From contig JAWLBA010000001.1 in the NCBI GenBank assembly GCA_041395165.1, forward strand, positions 372,001-436,000: a stretch of DNA of 64,000 bases. The letters run 5' to 3'. This stretch comes from JAIBCM01 sp041395165 (GTDB taxonomy: Bacteria > Verrucomicrobiota > Verrucomicrobiia > JADLBR01 > JAIBCM01). Made by a program: the position numbers and the translations under genes. How positions within the stretch are numbered: position 1 is the first letter of the stretch; every line of letters starts with the position of its first letter. The notes beneath the pieces are model-generated. The model was given only the letters and a program-made list of their open reading frames with translations. It was not told where the DNA came from and did no database searches. Positions 46,987-55,031 of the stretch are shown here, one piece after another.

Positions 46987-47113
46987 TAAAAATATACAAA
47001 ATTTTGACCATTTTTAAACTTTATGATTTATGTTAAATTTAGTTTGGCAGGGAAATGTAATTTAGGTAAAGTTGGCACAGTATTTGCTATAAACTATAAA
47101 TCCTAGAATTATT
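46987..47113 (+). repeat. right copy of the 127-bp glnB upstream region (direct repeat)
   Basis: Authentic upstream region of glnB, ending one base before its ATG. It differs from 44706-44832 at a single position. The gap from 46870 to here holds no gene apart from the upstream region of the small minus-strand ORF. Confidence 0.92.
47072..47089 (+). promoter_or_regulatory. sigma-54 promoter of glnB-glnA
   Basis: TTGGCACAGTATTTGCTA matches the -24/-12 consensus TGGCAC-N5-TTGCW perfectly, with GG at 47074-47075 and GC at 47086-47087. The expected start is near 47098, giving a short leader to the ATG at 47114. Sigma-54 control of glnB/glnA by an NtrC-type activator is well established in other bacteria. 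A weaker TTTGGCAGGGAAATG element lies 30 bp upstream. Confidence 0.85.
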
Positions 47114-47452
47114 ATGAAAAAAATCGAAGCGATCATTAAGCCTTTTAAATTGGAAGAGGTCAAGGAAGCGCTCTCTGCGGTAGGAGTGGAAGGACTGACC
47201 GTGACTGAAGTAAAAGGGTTTGGTCGGCAGAAAGGGCATACGGAAATTTATCGTGGTAGTGAATACACGGTGGATTTTTTGCCCAAGCTTAAGCTAGAAG
47301 TTGTGTTGGAAGACGGCTTGGTAGAAGGTGCGGTAGAAGCGATTTTGAAGAGTGCTAAGACGGGCAAGATCGGGGATGGAAAAATTTTTATTATGAATTT
47401 GGAAGATGTCATTCGTATTCGTACGGGCGAACACGGTGACAAAGCAATTTAA
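47114..47452 (+). CDS. glnB: nitrogen regulatory protein P-II
   Basis: 112-residue trimeric signal protein that senses 2-oxoglutarate and ATP/ADP and regulates glutamine synthetase, NtrB and AmtB. The T-loop EIYRGSEYTVDFLPK contains the uridylylation Tyr51, and KIGDGKIFIMNLEDVIRIRTG is the C-terminal nucleotide-binding signature. glnA follows 13 bp downstream. GlnB and GlnK cannot be told apart from sequence; the glnA neighbour favours glnB. Confidence 0.95.
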   Translation: MKKIEAIIKPFKLEEVKEALSAVGVEGLTVTEVKGFGRQKGHTEIYRGSEYTVDFLPKLKLEVVLEDGLVEGAVEAILKSAKTGKIGDGKIFIMNLEDVIRIRTGEHGDKAI

Positions 47453-47465
47453 TGTTTAAAAAATT

Positions 47466-48899
47466 ATGGAAAAAAGATATATTAAAGCGAAAGATGGCAA
47501 AGAGGTTATCTCGTTTGCGAAACAACACGGAGTGCAACTCGTTGATTTTAAATTTTGCGATATTCAGGGCACTTGGCAGCATTTCACAACAACTTTGTTA
47601 GAGCTCAATGAAGATTTGTTTACGGAAGGGTTAGGTTTTGATGGCTCTTCCATTCGAGGTTGGAGAGCGATCAACTCGTCGGACATGTTGGTGGTACCTG
47701 ATCCGAAGACTGCGATGATTGATCCGTTCAATGTTGATCCCACTTTGAGTTTGGTTTGCACGGTGGTGGATCCCATTACACGTGAAAGTTATAATCGCGA
47801 TCCGCGTGGGATTGCTCAGCGTGCCGAAGCTTATCTCAATAGCACGGGCCTGGCGGATACGGCTTATTTTGGACCGGAAGCGGAATTTTTTATTTTTGAT
47901 GATGTGCGTTACGAGAATAAATCTAATGGTTCCTATTATTCTGTTGATTCGGTTGAAGCGATTTGGAATACCGGTCGCGATGAGCAACCTAATTTAGGTT
48001 ATAAAATTCGTCATAAAGAAGGTTATTTACCTGTAGCGCCTGCGGATACTCAACAGGATCTTCGCAATGAAATCACTTTATTGTTGGGTGAGTTGGGTGT
48101 GGAAGTAGAGCGTCAACATCACGAGGTGGCTACTGCGGGTCAGGCGGAAATTGATATTCGCTTTAATTCGTTGGTAAATGTTGGTGACGATATGCAACTC
48201 TACAAATATGTGGTGCGCAACATCTGTAAGAAGCATGGAAAGACAGCGACTTTTATGACGAAACCGCTTTTTGGCGATAATGGTTCGGGTATGCATGTGC
48301 ATCAATCCTTGTGGAAAGGTGGTAAGCCTCTTTTTGCCGGAAAAGGTTATGCTAATCTGAGTGAGATGGCTTTGTTTTATATTGGTGGCATTATCAAACA
48401 TGCTCGTGCGTTGACTGCGATTACTAATCCGACCACAAATAGCTTTAAACGATTGGTGCCAGGTTATGAGGCGCCGGTGAATTTTGCTTACAGCGCCCGC
48501 AATCGTTCTGCAGCCATTCGTATTCCGACTTATTCGGCGAGTCCGAAAGCGATACGTGTGGAATTTCGCACGCCTGATCCTGCAGCTAATATTTATTTAT
48601 CTTGCGCTGCGATGATGATGGCGGGGTTGGATGGAATCCAAAATCGTATTCATCCGGGTGATCCGTTTGATAAAAATCTTTATGAATTGCCACCGGAAGA
48701 ATTGGCTAAGGTGCCTTGCGCTCCCGATTCTTTATTGGGCGCTGTGGAAGCGTTGGAACAGGATCATGAGTTTTTATTGAAGGGCGACGTCTTTACACGT
48801 GATATGTTGGAAGCGATGATGGATATGCAGAAGAAAAATTATGATGCGATTCGTATGCGTCCGCATCCTTACGAATTTTTCTTATATTATGATGTTTAA
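47466..48899 (+). CDS. glnA: type I glutamine synthetase
   Basis: ATP-dependent synthesis of glutamine from glutamate and ammonia; a dodecamer. 477 residues. GFDGSSIRGW, metal ligands in AEFFIFDD, the ATP-binding segment KPLFGDNGSGMHVHQSLWK and NRSAAIRIP are present. NLYELPPEE contains the tyrosine adenylylated in GSI-beta enzymes, so GlnE-type control is possible. Same operon as glnB. A hairpin follows at 48911. Confidence 0.97.
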   Translation: MEKRYIKAKDGKEVISFAKQHGVQLVDFKFCDIQGTWQHFTTTLLELNEDLFTEGLGFDGSSIRGWRAINSSDMLVVPDPKTAMIDPFNVDPTLSLVCTVVDPITRESYNRDPRGIAQRAEAYLNSTGLADTAYFGPEAEFFIFDDVRYENKSNGSYYSVDSVEAIWNTGRDEQPNLGYKIRHKEGYLPVAPADTQQDLRNEITLLLGELGVEVERQHHEVATAGQAEIDIRFNSLVNVGDDMQLYKYVVRNICKKHGKTATFMTKPLFGDNGSGMHVHQSLWKGGKPLFAGKGYANLSEMALFYIGGIIKHARALTAITNPTTNSFKRLVPGYEAPVNFAYSARNRSAAIRIPTYSASPKAIRVEFRTPDPAANIYLSCAAMMMAGLDGIQNRIHPGDPFDKNLYELPPEELAKVPCAPDSLLGAVEALEQDHEFLLKGDVFTRDMLEAMMDMQKKNYDAIRMRPHPYEFFLYYDV

Positions 48900-48910
48900 T
48901 TGAGGCGTGG

Positions 48911-48934
48911 AACAAGTTCAAAGAGCTTGTTTTA
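48911..48934 (+). terminator. probable terminator after glnA
   Basis: A 9-bp stem AACAAGTTC / GAGCTTGTT (one G-U pair) with an AAA loop is followed by a short T run. A plausible but modest terminator 11 bp after the glnA stop. Confidence 0.55.
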
Positions 48935-48985
48935 CAAATCTCTTGCGCCGGCCTGTTAGTTATTTAAAATAATAACTCTATTCTT

Positions 48986-49057
48986 GCGCGGTTAGCTCAG
49001 TGGTAGAGCATCACCTTGACACGGTGGGGGTCACAGGTTCGAACCCTGTATCGCGCA
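48986..49057 (+). tRNA. tRNA-Val (anticodon GAC)
   Basis: A full cloverleaf: acceptor GCGCGGT/ATCGCGC with discriminator A, D-arm AGCTCAGTGGTAGAGC, anticodon stem-loop CACCTTGACACGGTG with GAC at the centre, and T-arm ACAGGTTCGAACCCTGT. CCA is not encoded. Its 3' half is duplicated behind the GIY-YIG gene. Confidence 0.95.
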
Positions 49058-49089
49058 TTTTAGAAGTAAGAAGGATGAAGAATTATGAA
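49041..49089 (+). repeat. direct repeat, left copy (tRNA-Val 3' end plus flank)
   Basis: Starts in the T-arm (GAACCCTGTATCGCGCA), continues through the flank and includes the start codon region of the GIY-YIG gene. It matches 49375-49423 at 47 of 49 positions by hand count. Confidence 0.9.
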
Positions 49090-49423
49090 ATTTTCTTACA
49101 CTTACGTTCTATTATGTGCAGATGGGTTGTTTTACATCGGCTCAACGGATAATTTAAAGAGGCGCCTGGCTCAACATCAAAATGGTCAAGTATCTTCGAC
49201 GGCTTACAAACGACCATGCCAACTTGTTTATTATGAAGCGTGTTGCTCTGTAGAACTGGCTTTGAAGCGGGAACGTGAATTGAAAACGGGTTATGGGCGT
49301 GCTTATTTAAAACGTCGACTTTGTGAGGTCACACCCGCCCGCAACGCTTCGCGTAGCGATGCGGGCGGGGGTTCCGAACCCTGTATCGCGCATTTTAGAA
49401 GTAATAGGGATGAAGAATTATGA
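49085..49423 (+). CDS. GIY-YIG nuclease superfamily protein
   Basis: 112 residues. The N-terminal YVLLCADGLFYIGSTDNLKR carries the GIY-YIG core in variant form, with the Arg in RRLAQHQNG. This is the small UPF0213/YhbQ-type single-domain nuclease. The C-terminal tail (about residues 84-112: ARNASRSDAGGGSEPC and onward) is encoded by a palindrome and by the duplicated tRNA 3' end, so it is not part of the domain. The gene sits in a 334-bp unit bounded by 49-bp direct repeats, with the look of a small mobile cassette at a tRNA gene. Confidence 0.82.
   Translation: MKFSYTYVLLCADGLFYIGSTDNLKRRLAQHQNGQVSSTAYKRPCQLVYYEACCSVELALKRERELKTGYGRAYLKRRLCEVTPARNASRSDAGGGSEPCIAHFRSNRDEEL
49333..49368. repeat. 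palindrome inside the GIY-YIG reading frame
   Basis: Arms CCCGCCCGCA (49333-49342) and TGCGGGCGGG (49359-49368), with inner arms CGCT/AGCG, form a strong hairpin. It is very GC-rich against the local sequence. It encodes the NASRSDAGG-like tail and lies directly before the duplicated tRNA end. Confidence 0.88.
49375..49423 (+). repeat. direct repeat, right copy (tRNA-Val 3' end plus flank)
   Basis: Second copy of 49041-49089 with two mismatches. Just upstream the T-arm reads GGTTCCGAACCC, with one extra C. It supplies the last codons and the stop of the GIY-YIG frame. Confidence 0.9.
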
Positions 49424-49479
49424 AGCTCTTAGCTTTTAGGTATTAGCTAATAGCTAAATGCTTTTCCTCTGTTTTCTCA

Positions 49480-50940
49480 GTGGCTATTAATTCATTAAAA
49501 ATCGTGAATGATAAAACATTTCAAACCCGAAGTAAGATTTGGTTTCTTGGTTTATTCCTTGGTCTTTTTAGTTTTTTGTTAACGCTTCTTTTTTCGCCGC
49601 CACAAAATTTCTCTTTGGAAGCATGGCATACCTTGGGAGTTGGTCTTTTGATGGCGATATGGTGGATGTTGGAAATTGTTCCTTTGGCAGTGACGGCTTT
49701 GTTGCCTTTAATTTTGATGCCACTCTTAAAGGTAAGACCTCTTGCACAAACCGCTTCGGATTATGGTGATCCTTTAATATTTCTTTTTTTGGGTGGTTTT
49801 TTAATGGCGCAAGCGATGCAACGATGGGGATTACATCAGCGTTTGGCATTAAATCTTATTATGAGAACGGGAACCAAACCAGCCGCTTTGGTGGGAGGAT
49901 TTATGGTGGCAACTGCTTTTTTAAGTATGTGGGTGAGCAATACGGCGACGGCAATGATGATGTATCCGATAGGGGTTTCGACATTAAATTTGCTCAAAAA
50001 TGAAAAAGGTGAATTTGGAGATGTTCATTTACCCATTGCGTTGATGTTATCCATTGCTTATGCAGCTAATATTGGTGGTGTTGCGACTTTAATTGGAACA
50101 CCGCCGAATGTAATGGCGGTGGCCTTTATTGAAAAAGAATTTCATATTGTGATTCCTTTTTGGCGATGGATGCTATTTGGTTTTCCATTGGCTCTCGGTT
50201 TATTGACCTTTGCTTATTTTTTATTAACGCGATGGGTATTTCCTTTGGGAAAAGAAGAGATCGTGGGAGTGCGCGAGTATATTCATGAGCAGATCACGCA
50301 GTTAGGACCGATGCGGCGTGAGGAAAAAGGTGTGGCTATTGTTTTGGTGACAGTTGTTTTTCTATGGTTGTTCAAACCCATTTTGGGAAGTCGGATTGCT
50401 TCACTTTCAGACACTATTATTGCTTTAATGGGAGTGATGGCACTTTTTGTTTTGCCAGTCGATTTAAAACAGAAAAGATTTCTTTTATCAAGAGAAGCTC
50501 TTCAAGCGGTGCCTTGGGAGGTGTTAATTTTATTTGGTGGTGGATTGAGTTTAGCAGCGAGTATTGAAAGTTCTGAACTGACAGTTGCTTTAAGTCAAAT
50601 CACTCATCATTTTCGCTTTTTACCATCGTTTTTACTTTTTATTTTCTTTGCAGGCATGACTTTATTGTTGAGCGAATTAGCGAGTAACACGGCGACGGTT
50701 GCCGTGTTATTGCCCATTGTTTCTTCTTTTGCAGTAGGATTGGGCGCTAATCCATTACCCTTTATGATTGCTATTGCTTTGGCAGCGAGTTGTGCCTTTA
50801 TGATGCCAGTGGGCACCCCACCCAATGCCATTATTTTTGGGAGTGGTTGGGTAAGGGTAAAACATATGGCTAGAGCCGGTTTTTGGTTAAATCTCGTGGC
50901 GTTGACTTTGATTACAGCAATTGTTTTGATTGCATTTTAG
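49480..50940 (+). CDS. DASS/SLC13 family sodium-dependent anion transporter
   Basis: 486 residues, about 11-13 hydrophobic segments. Both signature SNT motifs are present (WVSNTATAMMMYPIG and LASNTATVAVLLPIV), with the repeat pattern of SLC13 proteins (GGVATLIGTPPNVMAVAF and MPVGTPPNAIIFGSG). Members import dicarboxylates, tricarboxylates or sulfate with sodium. Starts with GTG at 49480. Substrate unresolved; sulfate would suit the sulfotransferases elsewhere, but this is speculation. Confidence 0.9.
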   Translation: MAINSLKIVNDKTFQTRSKIWFLGLFLGLFSFLLTLLFSPPQNFSLEAWHTLGVGLLMAIWWMLEIVPLAVTALLPLILMPLLKVRPLAQTASDYGDPLIFLFLGGFLMAQAMQRWGLHQRLALNLIMRTGTKPAALVGGFMVATAFLSMWVSNTATAMMMYPIGVSTLNLLKNEKGEFGDVHLPIALMLSIAYAANIGGVATLIGTPPNVMAVAFIEKEFHIVIPFWRWMLFGFPLALGLLTFAYFLLTRWVFPLGKEEIVGVREYIHEQITQLGPMRREEKGVAIVLVTVVFLWLFKPILGSRIASLSDTIIALMGVMALFVLPVDLKQKRFLLSREALQAVPWEVLILFGGGLSLAASIESSELTVALSQITHHFRFLPSFLLFIFFAGMTLLLSELASNTATVAVLLPIVSSFAVGLGANPLPFMIAIALAASCAFMMPVGTPPNAIIFGSGWVRVKHMARAGFWLNLVALTLITAIVLIAF

Positions 50941-50956
50941 ATAGTTGTTCAGTTTG

Positions 50957-52312
50957 TTATTCTTTTTGTTCCAACTCTTGCGTTTCCAAGGCTTCTAATT
51001 CTTCTTTGGAGAGGCGCTCTAATCTGACGCGGCGAGGGCCTTGAGAATGAATTTCAGGAGCTGACACACGAAATTCTCCAATACGAGCAGTTTCTCCTTT
51101 TTTAGGAAGACGACCCAGATGGCGCACCATCCAAGCGCCTACTTTTTCGCGCGGTTGCCATTCGAAGTTCCAACCCGTTTCCGCGCGCAATTCGCGCACG
51201 TTAAGGTTGGCATCAACAAGAATGGAGGTTTCGGTTTGGTTATAAATAGGTCCTTTTTCAATATCGAGTTCATCACGGATTTCTCCCACAATTTCTTCCA
51301 GCGCATCTTCGATCGTTAGAATGCCAGCCATGCCGTTGTTTTCATTGAGTACGACGGCAAGGTGACTGCGTGAGGAGCGAAAAAGTTCCAGCAATGTGGG
51401 AATGGTGGTTTTTGATGTGAATGTTAAGACGGGACGAATAAGCGGTTGGAAAGGAGTGTCAGATCCCAACGCTTGAATTTGCCAGAGCCACTCCTTAATT
51501 AAAATCATCCCTTTAACATTATCCAAATTGCCTTCACACACTGGAAACCGGCTGTGACCACTGGTTTGAGCAATTCTTAAATTTTCTTTGATGGATTTAT
51601 CTAACCACAAAGCGGTAACTTGTTCTTTCGGGAGCATGACTTGAGAAGCGATGGTGTCCCGTAGGCGTAAGGAACGAATCATGATTTTGTTAATGAGCGC
51701 ATCGCCGGGATGTGTGTGATAAGCTTGGGTCAAAACATAATCGAGTTCGTCGGCTGAAAAGTTGTGTTCTGCGTTATCGACGGTTTCGAAGCCGAGAAGA
51801 CGAATGACTCTGTTGGCACAAAAATTAAGAAACCAAATAAAGGGTTTAAAAGGGTAATAAAAAAGCATGAGAGGGCCTGCAATAAGAAACGAGACTGCTT
51901 TGGGACGTTGAATGGCAATAAGTTTAGGAACCAGTTCACCAAAAACGATGAGGATAAAAGGTAAAGCAATAAAAGAGATGGTAATGGAAGTGGCGTGTAA
52001 TAGTTTGGGGTTCGAAATAGATAAAGACCCAAGCAAGGGTTCAATCCATCCTCTCACGAAAGGTTCTCCGATCCATCCTAAAGCGAGATTGGCCAAGGTG
52101 ATGCCGATTTGGGTTGCTGAGAGAGCTTGATCCAAATTCTTCAAAACGCGTAAGGTAATGCGCACTCGCCAATCTCCCGTTTTCAAAAGAGGGCGAATTT
52201 GGCTAATGCGGATGCGAACCAAAGCAAATTCAGCAGCGACAAAAAACGCGCTAATCACGATTAGCAAAACCACAATGAAAAACTGCCAACTAAATTGTAA
52301 CATCATAAGCAA
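50957..52312 (-). CDS. CNNM/HlyC-CorC family membrane protein with CBS domains
   Basis: 451 residues. N-terminal CNNM (DUF21) domain with about four hydrophobic segments (FFIVVLLIVISAFFVAAEFA; ITLANLALGWIGEPFV), a CBS pair (about 215-335, with AVVLNENNGMAGILTIEDALE), and a C-terminal CorC_HlyC domain (about 355-430). Linked to magnesium or other divalent cation export. Convergent with the DASS transporter gene. Confidence 0.9.
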   Translation of the reverse strand: MLMMLQFSWQFFIVVLLIVISAFFVAAEFALVRIRISQIRPLLKTGDWRVRITLRVLKNLDQALSATQIGITLANLALGWIGEPFVRGWIEPLLGSLSISNPKLLHATSITISFIALPFILIVFGELVPKLIAIQRPKAVSFLIAGPLMLFYYPFKPFIWFLNFCANRVIRLLGFETVDNAEHNFSADELDYVLTQAYHTHPGDALINKIMIRSLRLRDTIASQVMLPKEQVTALWLDKSIKENLRIAQTSGHSRFPVCEGNLDNVKGMILIKEWLWQIQALGSDTPFQPLIRPVLTFTSKTTIPTLLELFRSSRSHLAVVLNENNGMAGILTIEDALEEIVGEIRDELDIEKGPIYNQTETSILVDANLNVRELRAETGWNFEWQPREKVGAWMVRHLGRLPKKGETARIGEFRVSAPEIHSQGPRRVRLERLSKEELEALETQELEQKE

Positions 52313-52373
52313 TAAGGAATTAGCCTAAAGTATGCCGAGTGAGTCGCAAAGGCTAAATTGTAAAATATAAAAT

Positions 52374-52400
52374 TTGACAAATATAATTTTATAAAGTTTA
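52374..52400 (+). promoter_or_regulatory. shared upstream block of the FxxQxP paralogues (copy 1)
   Basis: A 27-bp block starting TTGACAAATATAATTTTATA is repeated with one change at 54238-54264, each time shortly before a paralogue (starts 52415 and 54277). TTGACA fits a -35 hexamer, but no good -10 lies at 17 bp, so the type of signal is unclear. Confidence 0.5.
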
Positions 52401-52414
52401 TTTTAAACGAACTT

Positions 52415-53254
52415 ATGGCATTATCTAAAAAAACAGAATCTCCTAATCAAGACTCATCTTCAACTGAACAACAATCAAAGACGCTTTATGAGCGCTTCGT
52501 TGCTGATATCCCAGCTGATATAAAAAAGATGAGTTATAGTCAAGCTCAGACCGAATATAGGGATTTGGTAGACAAGCAACAATCAGTATATGTAGAAGGG
52601 CGTCGCCGCAAGATGGGTACCCCCACTGAAGAGCTTAGGATGCTACAGCTTAATTGGAAAATGAAAGAATTGGCTTTTAAATATAAGGGCACCCCACCCG
52701 GAGTTGATGGTTATATAGGTTATGATAATCCAGCAAGTTTTGATAATGTTGCACATTATAGAGTTAAACTAGATGCGATTGGAAAAATGGCAAGTGAAGA
52801 CGAAAGGCTAGATAAAGTTAAACTGTCTTCCACAGGAAAATCATCTATTCGTAAAAATTTTACTTCACAAATTCCTTCGGAAATTAAAAACATGAGTGAA
52901 GATGATGTTATTTATTCCTTGGCCCAGCTAGTGGTTACTGAAAATAAAGAGGGAAAAACTTTTGAAACTTCATTGCGACGATTGCAATTGGAGTGGAAGT
53001 ATGAAGAAATTAAAGATAAACAATTTGTCGATGCACAGCCTTTTTCACAGCAAAAAAACCTTGAGAGTCATAAAGCTGATCAACGAGAATCCATATTTAG
53101 CCATCGATTAAATGCTCTTAAGACAGAATATCCTGAACAAGCACAGACCCAGAAAGCAGGGGCTCATCCTATGGGGCCGGGGATGGCACGATGGATTTAT
53201 GAAAGTTCAAAGGCTCAAACTCCACAACCTTCTGTTCCAGGGCCAAAGTTATAA
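52415..53254 (+). CDS. hypothetical protein with two FxxQxPxxIKxM modules
   Basis: 279 residues, hydrophilic, mostly helical, no signal peptide. Two copies of a module: first FVADIPADIKKM ... LRMLQLNWKMKEL ... YRVKLDAI (about residues 29-125), second FTSQIPSEIKNM ... LRRLQLEWKYEEI ... HRLNALKTEY (about 148-240). The C-terminal tail contains AGAHPMGPGMARWIYESSK, echoed in the N-terminus of the next gene. First of three tandem paralogues (52415, 53400, 54277). I recognise no known family. Confidence 0.6.
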   Translation: MALSKKTESPNQDSSSTEQQSKTLYERFVADIPADIKKMSYSQAQTEYRDLVDKQQSVYVEGRRRKMGTPTEELRMLQLNWKMKELAFKYKGTPPGVDGYIGYDNPASFDNVAHYRVKLDAIGKMASEDERLDKVKLSSTGKSSIRKNFTSQIPSEIKNMSEDDVIYSLAQLVVTENKEGKTFETSLRRLQLEWKYEEIKDKQFVDAQPFSQQKNLESHKADQRESIFSHRLNALKTEYPEQAQTQKAGAHPMGPGMARWIYESSKAQTPQPSVPGPKL

Positions 53255-53399
53255 GTGAAATAATTTTGAAATCAGACTCCACATGCGGATGAAGTGAGAT
53301 TAGATTTATTGTTATTTTAACTAAAATTTTTGTCTAAATTAGACTATTGACATTGAATTTATTTGTGACATTTATCTGAGTAAACACTTAAAATTAACT

Positions 53400-54170
53400 A
53401 TGAAAAATAATCTTGATGCGATTGCAGATGCCATTTTAAACGAAGCAGGCCAAGCGGCTGATAAAAAAAATCAAGTTTCTGTGCCAGGAGCTCATCCTAT
53501 GGGACCAGCCACAGCGTTAAGGTTTTATCGTTCAAGCTCTGAACCTTCCTTTGCTTCTCAAGTTCCTGAAGAGATCAAAGGAATGAATAGAAATCAGGTT
53601 AGTAAAGCAGTGCAAGATTTAATTAAAGAAATAGATAAACAAGGTGGTCCTTCCTATGTCACTCAAGTTAGAATGCTTCAATTGATGTGGAGACAGGAAC
53701 AAGTTAGTAATGAAAAAGCTGCTGTTAAAGCCGATCCTGAAGCTATCGATCGTCGTTACCGTGGGATGCAGCAGGAGCTGAAAGAGCGATTTGCTTTTGA
53801 CGAAGACAGAAAAGCGCGAATCGGTGGCACAACCACTCAACCTGTTTCTGGTCCTGGCGCTTTTGCAAACCAAGTGCCCTCGCATATTAGAGCAATGACA
53901 GACACGGAACAAATTATGGCTGAGCATCGGCGAATTGATCAAGCTGCGGCAGCCAGAGGAGATCAAAGTCTTAATTATCAGGATCTAAAGCAACATATGT
54001 ATTTGCGTTGGCAAATGAATCAAATTTTGTGCCAAAAGGGTTATTGTCTTGAGGGACAGCAACAAGAGATTGAGGCTCGTTATCAACAGCAATTAGGAGA
54101 TTTGAATAGACAATTTAATATTCCACAAGTAGCGCCTCAAACCGCGGTGCCTTCTGGACCTAGGCCTTAA
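53400..54170 (+). CDS. hypothetical protein with two FxxQxPxxIKxM modules
   Basis: 256 residues, hydrophilic. The N-terminus has NNLDAIADAILNEAGQAAD and then GAHPMGPATALRFYRSSS. Module 1 is FASQVPEEIKGM ... VRMLQLMWRQEQV ... RRYRGMQQELKERF; module 2 is FANQVPSHIRAM ... KQHMYLRWQMNQI ... ARYQQQLGDLNRQF. It ends in a Pro-rich tail. Middle member of the tandem family; 145 bp of non-coding DNA separates it from 52415. No known family. Confidence 0.6.
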   Translation: MKNNLDAIADAILNEAGQAADKKNQVSVPGAHPMGPATALRFYRSSSEPSFASQVPEEIKGMNRNQVSKAVQDLIKEIDKQGGPSYVTQVRMLQLMWRQEQVSNEKAAVKADPEAIDRRYRGMQQELKERFAFDEDRKARIGGTTTQPVSGPGAFANQVPSHIRAMTDTEQIMAEHRRIDQAAAARGDQSLNYQDLKQHMYLRWQMNQILCQKGYCLEGQQQEIEARYQQQLGDLNRQFNIPQVAPQTAVPSGPRP

Positions 54171-54237
54171 ATTTTGGTTCATTACCCTTTTTAAAGACTA
54201 AGGTTGATATTTAATTAGGCCATTTTTTAAATTTTTT

Positions 54238-54264
54238 TTGACAAATATAATTTTATAAAATTTA
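54238..54264 (+). promoter_or_regulatory. shared upstream block of the FxxQxP paralogues (copy 2)
   Basis: Second copy of the block at 52374-52400, 13 bp upstream of the 54277 start; one base differs (A for G near the end). Its conservation between otherwise diverged intergenic sequences suggests a regulatory role or recent duplication. Confidence 0.5.
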
Positions 54265-54276
54265 TTAATAAAACAT

Positions 54277-54738
54277 ATGACACTATATCGACTTCAAGAT
54301 TCTCAAGAATTGCGGGTTAAAGAACCTATTTTTAATATTGTGGATGAAATTTTAAAAAATGCAGGCCAACGTGTGGAGCCACATACATATGATTCATTTA
54401 AAGCTTCATTACGTAGCACTTTTGCTGATCAAGTGCCAGACCGAATCAAAAATATGAGCCAGGAAGAGGCTTTGCAGGAACTTAAGGCGTGGGATGATTA
54501 TCGCGAATTTACTGCAGCTAAGAGGCTCACATTTTCTGATACCGTGACGTATTTACAAGTTCAATGGAGATTAGAGCAAATTCAGGGTAAGGATGAAACG
54601 GGCAAATCGCTTACCTCAGACGAAATTAATCAGCGATATGAACAAAAGCTGGAGGCGCTTAATAAGGAGTTTAAGTTTATAGAATCTACGGCACCAGTTT
54701 ATGATGGGCCAGAAGATGTCGGCCCTCAGCCTTTTTAA
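54277..54738 (+). CDS. hypothetical protein with one FxxQxPxxIKxM module
   Basis: 153 residues. The N-terminus FNIVDEILKNAGQRVE resembles the DAIADAILNEAGQAAD of 53400. A single module follows: FADQVPDRIKNM ... TYLQVQWRLEQI ... QRYEQKLEALNKEF. A short Pro-rich tail ends it. Third and shortest member of the tandem set. Hydrophilic, no signal peptide. No known family. Confidence 0.6.
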   Translation: MTLYRLQDSQELRVKEPIFNIVDEILKNAGQRVEPHTYDSFKASLRSTFADQVPDRIKNMSQEEALQELKAWDDYREFTAAKRLTFSDTVTYLQVQWRLEQIQGKDETGKSLTSDEINQRYEQKLEALNKEFKFIESTAPVYDGPEDVGPQPF

Positions 54739-54756
54739 AAGGCCCACTTTTGCAAG

Positions 54757-55011
54757 TTACCCGCCGCTTACCGGTGGAATGAGATGGATTTCAGCGTTAG
54801 TTTCAAATTGGTGATTAGTTGGTAAATATTCCCTATCCATTGCGCAACGAGTGATATTTTGCCAATTGGCGAATTCGGGATAATGGGTGAAAAAATTAAT
54901 TAGCACTTCACCAGTAGAAATTTCTCGAGGGAATTGTAATGGGATTTGATCACCGATTTTTCGGAGAGGCCCGTGCAAATGGAAGGTTAGGGTGATTTCA
55001 GATTTTTTCAT
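54757..55011 (-). CDS. MoaD/ThiS-like ubiquitin-fold sulfur carrier
   Basis: 84 residues ending IHLIPPVSGG, the Gly-Gly C-terminus that is adenylated and thiocarboxylated in MoaD (PP-V-x-GG is typical of molybdopterin synthase small subunits). The beta-grasp pattern TLTFHLHGPLRKI is at the N-terminus. No other molybdopterin genes are adjacent, so the pathway is inferred from the tail alone. Confidence 0.75.
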   Translation of the reverse strand: MKKSEITLTFHLHGPLRKIGDQIPLQFPREISTGEVLINFFTHYPEFANWQNITRCAMDREYLPTNHQFETNAEIHLIPPVSGG

Positions 55012-55031
55012 GGTTTATGTAGCGAATGTAG

